DNA of 64,000 nucleotides from Arthrobacter_H sp030452125 (GCA_052379645.1 JBQSYU010000002.1), one strand, 5' to 3'. Counted from the stretch's first letter, positions 25,381 through 34,931 are shown. Numbers and translations: made by a program. The notes: a model not told the origin generated them from the letters alone.

Positions 25381-27788
25381 GCCCCGATCAGCGAGGCCGG
25401 CCAGGCCCGGGCCAGGAACTGGCGTCCGGGGCTGGCCGCATCGGAGAACGCCTGCTCGATCTCGGTCAGGGCCCGGCTCAACGCCAGGTCCAGGGGCAGT
25501 TCCCGGCCGGCCCGGGGGCGGTGGATGCCGCTGGCCGGGCCGCGGGGCACCAGTTGGCGGTGCGGCTGTGCATCGAGGGAGAAACTGGCCCGTTCGAAGG
25601 CCTCCCGGAGCCGGCGCACCTCGCCGGCCGCCTCGGGCAGGTGCTCCTGCAACCGGGCGGCATACCCTGCATCGGTTTCCTGGGGGCGTTGGGCCAGCCC
25701 GTAGTCCCGGCCCAAGGCCAGCAATTCGCTCCAGGCCCCGGCCACCGCATCGCGCCAGTCGGTGGCCCGGTGGATGCGGCGGAGCCGGCGGGCCCGTTGC
25801 CACCGGCGGATCCCGAAGGGACCAAAGAGCCCCAGCAGCACCACCAGTGCCAGCAGCACGGGGACCGTCGGCGACGCCCCGTCATCGTTCCCGGATTCCC
25901 GGCCCCCGGCGGCGGGGGCGGTCGAGGGGTCGGCACTGTGGTTCACATCGGGGATGGTCCTGCCCCGCGTCGGATCGGTATCCGGTGACTGCGCGTCGGC
26001 GGGCCCGCCGGTGGGGCTGTCGCTGGCGTAGGACGGGGTGGTGCCGCGGCCGGGGGTGGGTTCGAAGGGGACCCAGCCGAGATCGGGAAAGAAGAGTTCG
26101 GGCCAGGCGTGGGCGCTGCGCGGACTCAAATCGTAGCCGGTCCACTGTTTCCCGTCCGAGCCCAGGGCCTGGGAGCCGCTGCTTCGGCCCGGCGCGTAGC
26201 CGACCACGACCCGGCTGGGAACGCCCAGGGTGCGCGCCATCAACGCCATGGCCGAGGAATAGTGGGTGCAGTATCCGCTCTTCTTCTCCAAGAATGCCGC
26301 CACGACCCCGACCCCGTTGCCGTCGTAGCCCTGTTCCAGCGGTGTCTGTTCCGAATAGGTGTAGTCGACGCTGCGCAGCTCCTCCTGCAGGGCCACGGCC
26401 TGGTCGTAGGCGGTGCCGGCATCGGCCTTCCGCACGATCCGTTGGGCGGTCCGGGGAATGATCTCCGGCAGATCCTCCTGCAGCTGGGTGTAGGTGTCCG
26501 CCAGCTGGTCGGCACCGAAGTCGGGGTCCCGGGCCAGGCGGGCGGAGCTGGCCTCCAACGCGTCGGCATCGATCACCGGGACCTGCGAGGTGACCGTGTA
26601 GTCCAGCTTCCTGCTCGTGGCCGCCGCTGCGGAGAACATCGTGTCGGTGTCTCCGTTATAGCCCCAGTCCCGGGCCAGCCCGGTCACCGAGGACGCCTCG
26701 CGGGGCATCGGCAGCCAGGGGCTCTGGTAGTTTCCGGTCACCACCCGGGTATGGACCGTCCTGGTGCGTGGCAGGTGCTGCGGTGTGAAGCCGTCGGGCC
26801 AGGAATCGAGGTCTTCGGTGTCATGGTCGCGGTCGACCTCGATATCCGTTGGCTCCCAGCGTTTGGCCCCCAGATCGGAGATGACAGAGGTGCGCAGATA
26901 GACCGGGTCGGGGGAGTCGGTGTAATAGGTCAACGTGGTCACCCCCAGGCGGTCGCGCAGGTTCACCCCCAGATTCAGCACCGGATTCACCCCGCTGGGC
27001 TTGCCGAAGAGGTAGAGCCGTTGGCCCTGCGGCATGAGCCCCTGCGAGAACCCGGGCAGGGCGAGGGGCACCACCAGCATCAGGGCCAGCGCGCCGGCGG
27101 CGATGAGGGTGCCCTGACGCAGCACACCGGTGCGCACTGCGGCTCCGGGAGCGGTGGCGCGATGTTCCAGACGGGAGGTGGCGAGGACCAGGAGAAAGCC
27201 CACGGCCGTCAGGGACACCGGCAGCAGGCCGGCACCGTTGGTCTTGACCAGGGAGGCGATGACGAGGAAGACCGACAGCGGCACCGCGCTCAGTGCCGGG
27301 AGCCGCAGCCCCAGGACCGCCAGATGGGCCAGCAGTGCCGTCACCCCGGCAGCCAGGCAGATGAAGAAGATGATGGGGTCCTCGGACAGCACGGGTTGGG
27401 CCTGGACCAGGACGGCGTCCCGGGCCTGCGGATAGAAATCCATGGCCCGGCGCACGCTTTCGGCGGTGGGGATCACCCCGAGCACCGCGGTGGAGGGAAG
27501 GAACTGCAGGGTGAGCATGGCGACCAGTCCGGCCACCGAGGCGATGAAGGTCAGGGCATAGGACCGACCCCGGGCCCGCACCAGGGTCCCGACGGCGAGG
27601 GTCCCGGCGACGGTGACGGTCGCATTATCGAACCACAGCCGGCCCTCGATGACCCCCCAGAGCCCGCTGACCGGTGCCAGGACGGCACAGAGCAGGACGG
27701 CGAAGAGCAACCACTGGGTTCCGCCGTGGCGCCGCGCTGGTTTCTTCCGCCGCTGCGAGGCCGGGAGGATCTCGGCCGCTGCGCTCAT
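25377..27788 (-). CDS. TgpA-like transglutaminase membrane protein
   Basis: 803 residues. N-terminal half: about six to eight hydrophobic segments (residues 25-260), like the TgpA/DUF3488 region. Then a periplasmic transglutaminase-like domain with Cys507 in KKSGYCTHYSSAMAL, PSRVVVGYAPG, SAHAWPELFFPDLGW (the catalytic His) and PFEPTPG, where Glu stands at the usual Asp position. One more helix (VPVLLALVVLLGLFGPFG) precedes a DUF4129-like cytoplasmic end. Family role is a membrane-bound cysteine peptidase/transglutaminase of unknown substrate. It is the last gene of a moxR-DUF58-tgpA operon; its ATG overlaps the DUF58 stop by four bases. Confidence 0.92.
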   Translation of the reverse strand: MSAAAEILPASQRRKKPARRHGGTQWLLFAVLLCAVLAPVSGLWGVIEGRLWFDNATVTVAGTLAVGTLVRARGRSYALTFIASVAGLVAMLTLQFLPSTAVLGVIPTAESVRRAMDFYPQARDAVLVQAQPVLSEDPIIFFICLAAGVTALLAHLAVLGLRLPALSAVPLSVFLVIASLVKTNGAGLLPVSLTAVGFLLVLATSRLEHRATAPGAAVRTGVLRQGTLIAAGALALMLVVPLALPGFSQGLMPQGQRLYLFGKPSGVNPVLNLGVNLRDRLGVTTLTYYTDSPDPVYLRTSVISDLGAKRWEPTDIEVDRDHDTEDLDSWPDGFTPQHLPRTRTVHTRVVTGNYQSPWLPMPREASSVTGLARDWGYNGDTDTMFSAAAATSRKLDYTVTSQVPVIDADALEASSARLARDPDFGADQLADTYTQLQEDLPEIIPRTAQRIVRKADAGTAYDQAVALQEELRSVDYTYSEQTPLEQGYDGNGVGVVAAFLEKKSGYCTHYSSAMALMARTLGVPSRVVVGYAPGRSSGSQALGSDGKQWTGYDLSPRSAHAWPELFFPDLGWVPFEPTPGRGTTPSYASDSPTGGPADAQSPDTDPTRGRTIPDVNHSADPSTAPAAGGRESGNDDGASPTVPVLLALVVLLGLFGPFGIRRWQRARRLRRIHRATDWRDAVAGAWSELLALGRDYGLAQRPQETDAGYAARLQEHLPEAAGEVRRLREAFERASFSLDAQPHRQLVPRGPASGIHRPRAGRELPLDLALSRALTEIEQAFSDAASPGRQFLARAWPASLIGA

Positions 27789-29188
27789 GACCGCCCCCGG
27801 ACTCCGGTGCGCCGCTGCTGGGCGGCCAGTTCCAGCCAGGCATCGGCCACCGGGGTCTTGGCGTCCACGGGCACCGCCGCCCACCCCGCGGCGCGGAAGG
27901 CCCGCAGGCCCGCCGTGGTGGCCCCGGGACGACTGGCGATCAGGAACACCAGGACGCCACGGTGGGTCCCGAACCGGTGGATCCAGGCTTCGGCCCCGTC
28001 CGCGGTGGGCGCACCGGTGAACAGCAGCACGGGATTGTTTCCGCCGCGGGGGAGGAAGTCCGGTGCCTCGGCCGGTGCGTCCCGGGGACGCGAGGGGGCG
28101 GGCTTCAAACCCACCGAGGCTAGGGACAGCTGGAGGTCCTCGGCCGCCTGCGGACCGGAAAACCATCCGTTCCCTGCTCCGGGGGACCCGGGCGCCGCAT
28201 CGGCCAGCGGCAGCCCGCTTTCGTCGAGGACCTCGAGGTCGTAGCCCTGGTCGGCCAGATGCGCCCCCATGGAGACCACCGCCCCGATGGTCCAGTCGAA
28301 GCAGGGGGTCGTGGTCCCGGGGGCGTCCTGGAAGTTCGGGATCGGGGTCGGGGCGTCGGCACCGATGTAGCTGCCCTGGTAGGGCAGGGCCCGGGTGTCC
28401 ACGACCAGCGTGGCGCGGGGGGTGCGTTGGAATTGTTCCTGACGGACCATCAGGGTGTTGTGCCGGGCCGTGGCGGGCCAATGCACGCGCCGCAGCGAAT
28501 CACCATCACGGTATTCGCGGGTCATGACGTCGTCGTTCTCGGGGGTGGCCTGGTGGTGGGAGGTGGCCGTTCCCCGGGTACCGGTGCTGCCCAGGACCCC
28601 GGTCTCGGGCAGGGGGAGCACCGGGGGAACCACCGTCAGCGGTGTGGGACGATCCACCGCGATGGGCCGCATGGCCAAGCCGAACGGGTCGGAGAGCTGG
28701 ACACGGAGCGGGCCGACCGCGTAGACGCCCCGGTGGGTGGGCCGCAGCCGGTACCGGTAGGCGGTCCTCTGGCCCGCCGAGCCGGCCTGGCCGGGGGCAT
28801 CGGCGGAAAACGACGGGGTGGTCCCGAAGTCCCGGGGGAGTTGTTCGTCCAATGCCGTTCCCGCCGGCAGGGGGGAGCCGTGGCCCAATGACAAGGTCAC
28901 GGTGGTGGAACCGCCGGTGATGACCGGGTCGGGACCGAAGCTGCGACGGACCTTCACCCGGGTCCTTCCCAGGGCGACGGCTGCTGCCGAGAGCAACGGG
29001 GCGACCAGCAGGAAGATCGAGATGTTCACCAGTTCGCGGCGCCCCAGGAACCAGGCCAGGAGCAGGGCCACTGCCCCAGCCACGAAGAGGGCCCAGCCGC
29101 GCGGGGTGAGGAACCAGAGTCGCAGCCGGACCCGCAAGGGCAGGCGTTCGGTGCCCCCGTGTCCGGTTCCGGTTCCGCTATCCACCAT
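27785..29188 (-). CDS. DUF58 (von Willebrand-like) domain protein
   Basis: 467 residues: a basic start, two hydrophobic segments (GWALFVAGAVALLLAWFLG and NISIFLLVAPLLSAAAVAL), a beta-rich middle and the DUF58 hallmark TREYRDGDSLRRVHWPATAR followed by LVVDTRALP. DUF58 proteins accompany MoxR ATPases and TgpA-like proteins and are thought to be assembly partners on the membrane. It lies 12 bp after moxR, and its stop overlaps the transglutaminase start by four bases. Confidence 0.92.
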   Translation of the reverse strand: MVDSGTGTGHGGTERLPLRVRLRLWFLTPRGWALFVAGAVALLLAWFLGRRELVNISIFLLVAPLLSAAAVALGRTRVKVRRSFGPDPVITGGSTTVTLSLGHGSPLPAGTALDEQLPRDFGTTPSFSADAPGQAGSAGQRTAYRYRLRPTHRGVYAVGPLRVQLSDPFGLAMRPIAVDRPTPLTVVPPVLPLPETGVLGSTGTRGTATSHHQATPENDDVMTREYRDGDSLRRVHWPATARHNTLMVRQEQFQRTPRATLVVDTRALPYQGSYIGADAPTPIPNFQDAPGTTTPCFDWTIGAVVSMGAHLADQGYDLEVLDESGLPLADAAPGSPGAGNGWFSGPQAAEDLQLSLASVGLKPAPSRPRDAPAEAPDFLPRGGNNPVLLFTGAPTADGAEAWIHRFGTHRGVLVFLIASRPGATTAGLRAFRAAGWAAVPVDAKTPVADAWLELAAQQRRTGVRGRS

Positions 29189-29200
29189 GGGCCGCCCGGC

Positions 29201-30181
29201 TCAGCGGCGCGCTGCGGTTCGGACCGGGACCTGGGCCAGCAGGGATTCGACGAGATCCTGCACGGTGGTCCCAGAGATCTCCGCCTTGCGATGGAGTACG
29301 AGTCGATGCCCGAGCACCGAGGGGCAGTTGGCCACCACATCGTCGGGCAGCACGAAGTCCCGGCCGTTCAGCGCCGCCTCGGCCTTGGAAGCGCGCAGGA
29401 GCTGGAGCAGGGCCCGGGGGCTGGCCCCGAGCCGGATCTCCGGGTGCGTCCGGCTTGCCTGCCCCAGGGCCACGATGTATTCCTGCACGGCGTCGGCCAC
29501 ATGGACCGCCTTGACGATGTCGATCAGCGAGAGCAAGGTCGCCTGGTCGACGACGGAAGCAACCCGTTGCAGGGGCGAATCGGACTGGTGGTTGCGCAAC
29601 ATGGACAGTTCGGCCGCCGTATCCGGGTACCCCATGGACACCCGGGCCATGAACCGGTCGCGTTGGGCCTCGGGCAGGGGGAACGTGCCCTCGAGTTCGA
29701 TCGGGTTCTGCGTGGCGATCACCATGAACGGGGCGGCCAACGGGTAGGTCGTCCCGTCGACGGTGACCTGGTGCTCCTCCATGCATTCCAATAGTGCCGA
29801 CTGTGTTTTGGCCGAGGCCCTGTTGATTTCATCCCCGATGACGAGGTTCGCGAAGACCGGCCCCCGACGGAATTCGAATCCATGGGAGTCCTGGTTGTAG
29901 ATGGAGACACCGGTGACATCGGAAGGCAGTAGATCAGGGGTGAATTGGATGCGGTTCACACTGGCATCCACCGAACGGGCCAGGGTCTTGGCCAGCAGGG
30001 TCTTGCCGACCCCCGGGACGTCCTCCAGCAGCAGGTGCCCCTGGGCCAGCAGCACGCGCAACGCGGTGCGGGCGACTTCCGGCTTCCCGTCGATCACCGT
30101 GCCGATGGCCTCCAGGATCCGGGTCGTGACGACGCCGAATTCCTCCGAGGAGGGCGACGGGAGTTCCGTGGTGGTCGACAC
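29201..30181 (-). CDS. MoxR family AAA+ ATPase
   Basis: Chaperone-like ATPase that activates partner proteins, here probably the DUF58/TgpA membrane pair downstream. The 326-residue protein has Walker A at residues 54-61 (DVPGVGKT), Walker B with GDEINRASAKTQSALLECMEE, the sensor-like ATQNPIELEGTFPLPEAQ and RDRFMARVSMGYP, then the MoxR lid domain. The start is GTG 30181 with GGGAGT eight bases upstream. Confidence 0.95.
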   Translation of the reverse strand: MSTTTELPSPSSEEFGVVTTRILEAIGTVIDGKPEVARTALRVLLAQGHLLLEDVPGVGKTLLAKTLARSVDASVNRIQFTPDLLPSDVTGVSIYNQDSHGFEFRRGPVFANLVIGDEINRASAKTQSALLECMEEHQVTVDGTTYPLAAPFMVIATQNPIELEGTFPLPEAQRDRFMARVSMGYPDTAAELSMLRNHQSDSPLQRVASVVDQATLLSLIDIVKAVHVADAVQEYIVALGQASRTHPEIRLGASPRALLQLLRASKAEAALNGRDFVLPDDVVANCPSVLGHRLVLHRKAEISGTTVQDLVESLLAQVPVRTAARR

Positions 30182-30371
30182 TGCGTCTACTCCCTGAATT
30201 CCGGCGGCATGATGGGTCCCTGCCCCCTCAGCCTACCCACCAAACAGGTGAGGTGGGTCACGGGCGGTGGATCCCGGTCCCGGCGGCCTCCGTGGGTGGG
30301 GGCGTCCGGCGGTAGCCTAGGGGTCCGGCCCGCCCGCCGGGAAACCTCGTCCCCGTTCCAGGAGTTCCTCC

Positions 30372-31370
30372 ATGTGCCCTTCCCCCCGATCGGATGCCTC
30401 TCGCCCCGAGATAGGAGCCGGTGGCGTCGTCCTGCCCGGGGACACCCCTCCGGCCTATCGTGCCACCGGCGGGGACCCCGCGGCCCGGGACGCGGACGGC
30501 GGGCCCCGCCGTGCTGCCACGTCGGCCAACGGCAGCAAACGCGACATCTCCTACCCCCCGGCTCCCGAACCGTTGGCCGTTCCCGTGGTGGACAACCACA
30601 CGCATCTGGACTTCGGTGACGGCGAGGTGACCGTCGCGGTGGCCCAGGCGTTGGATACCGCCAACGCCGTGGGGGTCTCCGGGATCATCCAGGTCGGGTG
30701 CGATGTGGAATCATCGCGCTTCGCGGTCCAAGCAGCCCATGCCGACCCCCGCGTGCTGGCCGCGGTGGCCATCCACCCCAACGATGCCTCCCGGTTGGCC
30801 GAAGGCGGAGCCCTGGATTCCGCGCTCGCAGAGATCGACCGGCTGGCCGGGGATCGGCGGGTGCGGGCCGTGGGGGAGACCGGGTTGGATTATTTCCGCA
30901 CCGGGGAGGAAGGCCGTCCGGCGCAGCAGGAATCCTTCAGGGCGCATCTGGAGATGGCAGTCCGCCACGAACAGGCCGTCCAGATCCATGACCGTGAGGC
31001 GCATGCGGACATCGTGGAGATCCTGGGGCAGGTCCCGACCCCCGAGACCGTCATCTTCCACTGTTTCTCCGGTGATGCCGAGCTGGCGCGGATCTGCAAC
31101 GCCCATGGCTGGTACATGTCCTTCTCCGGGACGGTGACCTTCAAGAATTCCCGCGACCTGCGAGAGGCCCTGGCGGTCGCCGACCCTGCGCTGGTCCTGG
31201 TGGAAACCGATGCCCCGTTCCTGACCCCGCACCCCTTCCGCGGCCGGCCCAATGCCAGCTACCTGGTTCCCTACACCGTGCGTTCCATGGCCGAGACCCT
31301 GCAGACCGACGTTGATGGACTCTGCGAGCGGATCGCCCGGAACACGACGGCGGCCTACGGCAGCTTCTGA
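30372..31370 (+). CDS. tatD: TatD family metal-dependent deoxyribonuclease
   Basis: Cytosolic TIM-barrel hydrolase of the TatD/YcfH group (3'-5' exonuclease activity in characterised members). 332 residues: the first ~75 are a low-complexity extension. The catalytic core then begins VVDNHTHLDF (metal-binding HxH) and continues with AVAIHPNDA, VGETGLDYF with the conserved Glu, QIHDREAHADI, IFHCFSGDAE and LVETDAPFLTPHPFRG with the metal-binding Asp. ATG 30372 follows AGGAG. It precedes rpf and rsmA, a conserved actinobacterial order. Confidence 0.93.
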   Translation: MCPSPRSDASRPEIGAGGVVLPGDTPPAYRATGGDPAARDADGGPRRAATSANGSKRDISYPPAPEPLAVPVVDNHTHLDFGDGEVTVAVAQALDTANAVGVSGIIQVGCDVESSRFAVQAAHADPRVLAAVAIHPNDASRLAEGGALDSALAEIDRLAGDRRVRAVGETGLDYFRTGEEGRPAQQESFRAHLEMAVRHEQAVQIHDREAHADIVEILGQVPTPETVIFHCFSGDAELARICNAHGWYMSFSGTVTFKNSRDLREALAVADPALVLVETDAPFLTPHPFRGRPNASYLVPYTVRSMAETLQTDVDGLCERIARNTTAAYGSF

Positions 31371-31735
31371 CCCCGGCCCGAGCCCGCCGGCATAAGTCAC
31401 GAACGGGTCACCGCCGGCCGGGGTTGGTCACGAAGTGGAAGCGGGAAAATCCGCGCCATGGCGCGGGATCGGGGGGGTTCAGGGACGTCGAGCTTGTCAC
31501 TAGATAACGAACCGGTTACGGTAGTCAACAGAGTAGCCGGGATCGGGGAAGGTCTTCGGGGCTCAAGCACCAGCACTGATGCTCGTTTGGACGTTCCGTT
31601 CGTACGCCCAACCGCTTCCTGCCGGTGTGTGAACCACTGCAAGACAGCCCGGGACCGGCCCCCTGGAGGACCTCCAGGGGACAACCCGTCCCGGCACTCT
31701 CCCCGTGCCCGGAAGAACACAAAGACTGGAAATCC
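31371..31735. other. 365-bp promoter/leader region of the rpf gene
   Basis: No protein-coding gene is convincing here. It contains a direct repeat of GTCACGAA at about 31397 and 31427, a perfect 16-bp palindrome CCGCGCCATGGCGCGG at 31451-31466, a promoter at 31494-31522 and, in the predicted ~205-nt leader, a hairpin at 31660-31680. Length and symmetry suggest regulation both at promoter and mRNA level. Confidence 0.6.
31494..31522 (+). promoter_or_regulatory. Promoter of the rpf gene
   Basis: TTGTCA at 31494-31499 and TACGGT at 31517-31522, 17 bp apart, the best -35/-10 pair seen in this window. The palindrome at 31451-31466 lies 27 bp upstream of the -35 box, an operator-like position. Confidence 0.6.
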
Positions 31736-32950
31736 GTGCAGAAAGCCTTCAAGAACCGCTGGGTCAAGACCGGCGCCCAGGCGGTTGCCTTGACCGCGTT
31801 GATCCTCGGCCTCGTCTCCTTCGTCGGGGCCAACAAGACCGTTGCCGTGACCGTCGACGGCGAGACCCAGAGCGTGCAGGCCTACGGCGGCACCGTTGGG
31901 GAGATGCTCTCCTCCGCCGAGATCACGGTCGGCGCCGATGACGAAGTCTCCCCGGGGGTCGACACCGCCGTGGCCGATGGCGATGCCATCACGGTGAACC
32001 GGAACAAAACGGTGGATGTGTCCATCGACGGGGTGGACCGCGTGGTGCACACCACCGGCCTGACCGTGGCCGATGTCCTCGACCAGCTCAATGTCGGCGA
32101 GGCCGCCGATATCTCCAACGGCCCCCAGCTCGAGCTGGCCTCGCTGAGCACCCCGCTGCAGATCAGCACGGTGAAGACCCTGAAGCTCAGCGCCGATGGC
32201 AAGACCCGGAACATCAAGACCACCGCCGGCACGGTCGGCGACGCGCTGAAGAGCGACGGAGTGAAGATCGGGAACGACGACGAACTCTCCGTCGAGGCGG
32301 CCACCGAACTGACGGACGGCCTGAAGGTGAAGTTGGTTCGGGTGAAGACCACGACCGAAACCGATACCCGTACCGTGTCCCACGGGGTGGAAAAGAGCAA
32401 GGACAAGGATCTCGCCCTCGGCAAGACCAAGACCACCTCCCCGGGCAAGGACGGTGAGCGGACCCTGACCTATACCGTCACCACCCGCGACGGCAAGGAG
32501 GAATCGCGCAAGCTGACCAGCAACAAGGTCACCACCAAGCCGGTGGACGCCGAGGTCGCCGTGGGTGCCAAGAAGCCCGAGAAGAAGGAAGCGCCCGAGA
32601 AGAAGGCCGAACCGTCCTCCAAGGCCGATGAACCGGCCAAGAAGGAACAGAAGAAGGACAAGAAGGCGTCCACGGGCGGAACCACGGCCTCGGCCGGCGG
32701 CGTTTCGGCCAACTGGAAGGCCCTGGCCCAGTGCGAGTCCGGCGGGAACTGGTCGATCAACACCGGCAATGGCTACTACGGTGGCCTGCAGTTCAACCAG
32801 AGCAGCTGGCTCGGTGCCGGCGGCGGCAAATATGCTGCCCTGCCGCACCAGGCCACCCCGGCACAGCAGGTTGCCGTGGCTGAGAAGCTGCGCGGCAACG
32901 GCGGTTGGGGCCACTGGCCGGCCTGCTCCTCCAAGCTCGGACTGCGCTAG
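31736..32950 (+). CDS. rpfB: Resuscitation-promoting factor, RpfB type
   Basis: Secreted or anchored muralytic enzyme that reactivates dormant actinobacterial cells. 404 residues: N-terminal signal-anchor (VALTALILGLVSFVGA), three DUF348 repeats (VAVTVDGETQSVQAYGGTVG near 29-48 and two further copies), a G5 domain (about 200-275), a Lys/Glu-rich linker and the Rpf domain from residue 322 with catalytic Glu334 (AQCESGGNW), GLQFNQSSW, and the Cys333/Cys397 disulfide pair. The start GTG 31736 is preceded only by a weak GGAA; homology begins there. The gene sits directly before rsmA, as in mycobacteria. Confidence 0.95.
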   Translation: MQKAFKNRWVKTGAQAVALTALILGLVSFVGANKTVAVTVDGETQSVQAYGGTVGEMLSSAEITVGADDEVSPGVDTAVADGDAITVNRNKTVDVSIDGVDRVVHTTGLTVADVLDQLNVGEAADISNGPQLELASLSTPLQISTVKTLKLSADGKTRNIKTTAGTVGDALKSDGVKIGNDDELSVEAATELTDGLKVKLVRVKTTTETDTRTVSHGVEKSKDKDLALGKTKTTSPGKDGERTLTYTVTTRDGKEESRKLTSNKVTTKPVDAEVAVGAKKPEKKEAPEKKAEPSSKADEPAKKEQKKDKKASTGGTTASAGGVSANWKALAQCESGGNWSINTGNGYYGGLQFNQSSWLGAGGGKYAALPHQATPAQQVAVAEKLRGNGGWGHWPACSSKLGLR

Positions 32951-32987
32951 ATAGCACCGCCGATCCGCCACGGATCCACTGGTGTTG

Positions 32988-33013
32988 AAGGGCCCCGCAA
33001 TGCGGGGCCCTTT
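32988..33013 (+). terminator. Rho-independent terminator of rpf
   Basis: AAGGGCCCCGC and GCGGGGCCCTT form a perfect 11-bp stem around an AAT loop and are followed by a short T run. Confidence 0.85.
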
Positions 33014-33065
33014 AGCGCTTTCGGCACCGGGTGTGGAGACAGACCGCAGAGCCCGTGACCTCAAC

Positions 33066-33071
33066 TAGGAT
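33066..33071 (+). promoter_or_regulatory. -10 box of rsmA (leaderless)
   Basis: TAGGAT, seven bases before GTG 33079, just after the rpf terminator. Confidence 0.5.
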
Positions 33072-33078
33072 TGAACCC

Positions 33079-34014
33079 GTGACTGACGACTCCCAGACCC
33101 CCCGCTCCGCCTCCGGGCAGGACCCCGAGCAGATCCCCCGGGGGACTCCGCGGCTTCTCGGGGCCACCGAGATCCGTCGGCTCGCCACGGAACTTGAGGT
33201 CCGTCCGACCAAGACGCTGGGCCAGAACTTCGTCATTGATGGCAACACCATCCGTCGCATCGTGGCTGCAGCCCGGATCGACCCGGGGGAAACCGTCCTG
33301 GAGGTCGGCCCCGGGCTCGGCTCGCTCACCCTGGGTCTGCTCGATGCCGCCCACCGGGTCGTCGCCGTGGAGATCGACCCCAAACTGGCCGAACGCCTGC
33401 CCCGGACCATCAGCGAATTCCGTCCGGCCCTGGCATCGCATCTCGACGTCGTCCTGGCGGATGCGATGCGGGTCACCGAGCTGCCGCACGAACCCACCTC
33501 GTTGGTCGCCAACCTGCCCTATAACGTGGCGGTTCCCGTGGTGTTGCACCTGCTCGAACACTTTCCCGGCCTGCAGCACGGGCTGGTCATGGTCCAGGAC
33601 GAAGTGGCCGACCGGCTCTGCGCCGGCCCCGGGAACAAGACCTACGGCATTCCGAGCCTCAAGGCCGCCTGGTACGGCAGGATGCGCAAGGCAGGAGTCA
33701 TCGGGATGAACGTGTTCTGGCCGGCCCCGAAGATCTCCTCGGGACTGGTCTCCTTCGAACGCCACGAACCGCCCCGGACCACCGCCAGCCGCTCCGAGGT
33801 GTTCGCTGCCATCGACGCGGCCTTCGCCCAACGACGCAAGACCCTCCGCGCCGCATTGGCCGGCTGGGCCGGCGGCGCCGACGCTGCCGAACGGGCGCTG
33901 CGTGCCGCGGGCGTGGACCCGCAGGCCCGCGGGGAACGACTGGTCATCGAAGACTTCGCCCGCATCGCCGAGGCCCGGAACCTGGCCGGTCAGGACCACG
34001 GGGTCGAGGCATGA
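33079..34014 (+). CDS. rsmA: 16S rRNA dimethyladenosine transferase
   Basis: RsmA/KsgA, which dimethylates A1518 and A1519 of 16S rRNA using SAM late in 30S assembly. 311 residues: TKTLGQNFVIDGNTIRRIV near the start, motif I EVGPGLGSLTLGLL, VEIDPKLAERL, DAMRV and the catalytic NLPYNVAVPVV (motif IV), then a C-terminal helical domain with AFAQRRKTLRAAL. GTG 33079 follows TAGGAT at leaderless spacing. Its stop overlaps the ispE ATG (ATGA). Confidence 0.97.
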   Translation: MTDDSQTPRSASGQDPEQIPRGTPRLLGATEIRRLATELEVRPTKTLGQNFVIDGNTIRRIVAAARIDPGETVLEVGPGLGSLTLGLLDAAHRVVAVEIDPKLAERLPRTISEFRPALASHLDVVLADAMRVTELPHEPTSLVANLPYNVAVPVVLHLLEHFPGLQHGLVMVQDEVADRLCAGPGNKTYGIPSLKAAWYGRMRKAGVIGMNVFWPAPKISSGLVSFERHEPPRTTASRSEVFAAIDAAFAQRRKTLRAALAGWAGGADAAERALRAAGVDPQARGERLVIEDFARIAEARNLAGQDHGVEA

Positions 34015-34931
34015 ACCAGACCGTCGTGGCCCGTGCCCCCGGGAAGATCAACATCTACTTCCGGGTCGGGGCACCCCGGGAGGACGGCTACCACCCGGTT
34101 GCCAGCCTGTATCTGGCCGTCTCCCTCTTCGAGGATGTGGCCGCCACGGCACGGACCGACTCACGGATCACCGTCGGGCTCAACGAGGCCTCCACCGCCG
34201 TGGATGACCCCGAGTCCTTCCCGCTGGGCGAGGACAACCTCGTGGTCCGTGCCGCCCGCCTGCTGGCCGAACACACCGGCCTGGAGGCAGGGGTCCATCT
34301 GGACATCACCAAGCGGGTGCCGATCGCCGGGGGCATGGGCGGGGGATCGGCCGATGCCGCGGCGGCCCTGGTGGCCTGCAACGGATTGTGGGGGACCGGC
34401 CTGACCCGGGAGGAGCTCTCACGGCTGGGATCCCGGCTCGGGGCCGATGTGCCCTTCGCCCTCTCCGGCGGGGCCGCCGTCGGACTCGGCGTCGGGGACG
34501 AACTTTCTCCATTGCTTTTGCGCAGCCGCACCGATTGGGTCCTGGCGTTGGCGAGCTACGGTTTATCCACCCCTGCGGTGTACCAGCAACTGGACATCCT
34601 GCGCGGCGACGAGGCCATCGAGGAGCCCCGGGCCGTGGACCCACAGGTGGTTCAGGCGCTCGTGGCCCACGATCTGGTGTTGTTGCCCGGCCTGTTGGGC
34701 AACGACCTCACCAGTGCCGCGGTCCAACTGGCGCCGGAGCTGACGGCGGTGCTGGAGATGGGCCGCAATGCCGGTGCGCTGACGGCACTGGTCTCCGGAT
34801 CCGGACCCACGATCGCGCTGCTGGCAGAAGATCCCTCGCATGCCGGCGAACTGGCCACCGTGTTGATCGATGAAGCAGGAATCGACACGCACACCGTCCA
34901 CGGCCCGGTCCACGGAGCCCACATCATCTGA
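34011..34931 (+). CDS. ispE: 4-diphosphocytidyl-2-C-methyl-D-erythritol kinase
   Basis: GHMP kinase phosphorylating CDP-ME in the MEP isoprenoid pathway, ultimately feeding polyprenyl phosphate carriers used by the mannosyl- and sugar-transferases here. 306 residues: ARAPGKINIYFRVG at the start, the ATP-binding PIAGGMGGGSADAAAAL near residues 104-120, GADVPFALSGG and VSGSGPTIALL near the end. Start ATG overlaps the rsmA stop by four bases. Confidence 0.96.
   Translation: MNQTVVARAPGKINIYFRVGAPREDGYHPVASLYLAVSLFEDVAATARTDSRITVGLNEASTAVDDPESFPLGEDNLVVRAARLLAEHTGLEAGVHLDITKRVPIAGGMGGGSADAAAALVACNGLWGTGLTREELSRLGSRLGADVPFALSGGAAVGLGVGDELSPLLLRSRTDWVLALASYGLSTPAVYQQLDILRGDEAIEEPRAVDPQVVQALVAHDLVLLPGLLGNDLTSAAVQLAPELTAVLEMGRNAGALTALVSGSGPTIALLAEDPSHAGELATVLIDEAGIDTHTVHGPVHGAHII

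Noticed and set aside
27789..28481. Extension of the transglutaminase frame to 28481
   Set aside because: It overlaps the DUF58 gene in another frame; the ATG at 27788 with the four-base stop overlap is the natural start.
31523..31735. Definite c-di-AMP (ydaO) riboswitch in the rpf leader
   Set aside because: The conserved GGGUGAAU-type and GACAGCUAACCUCG-type segments were not found, so it is reported only as an open question.
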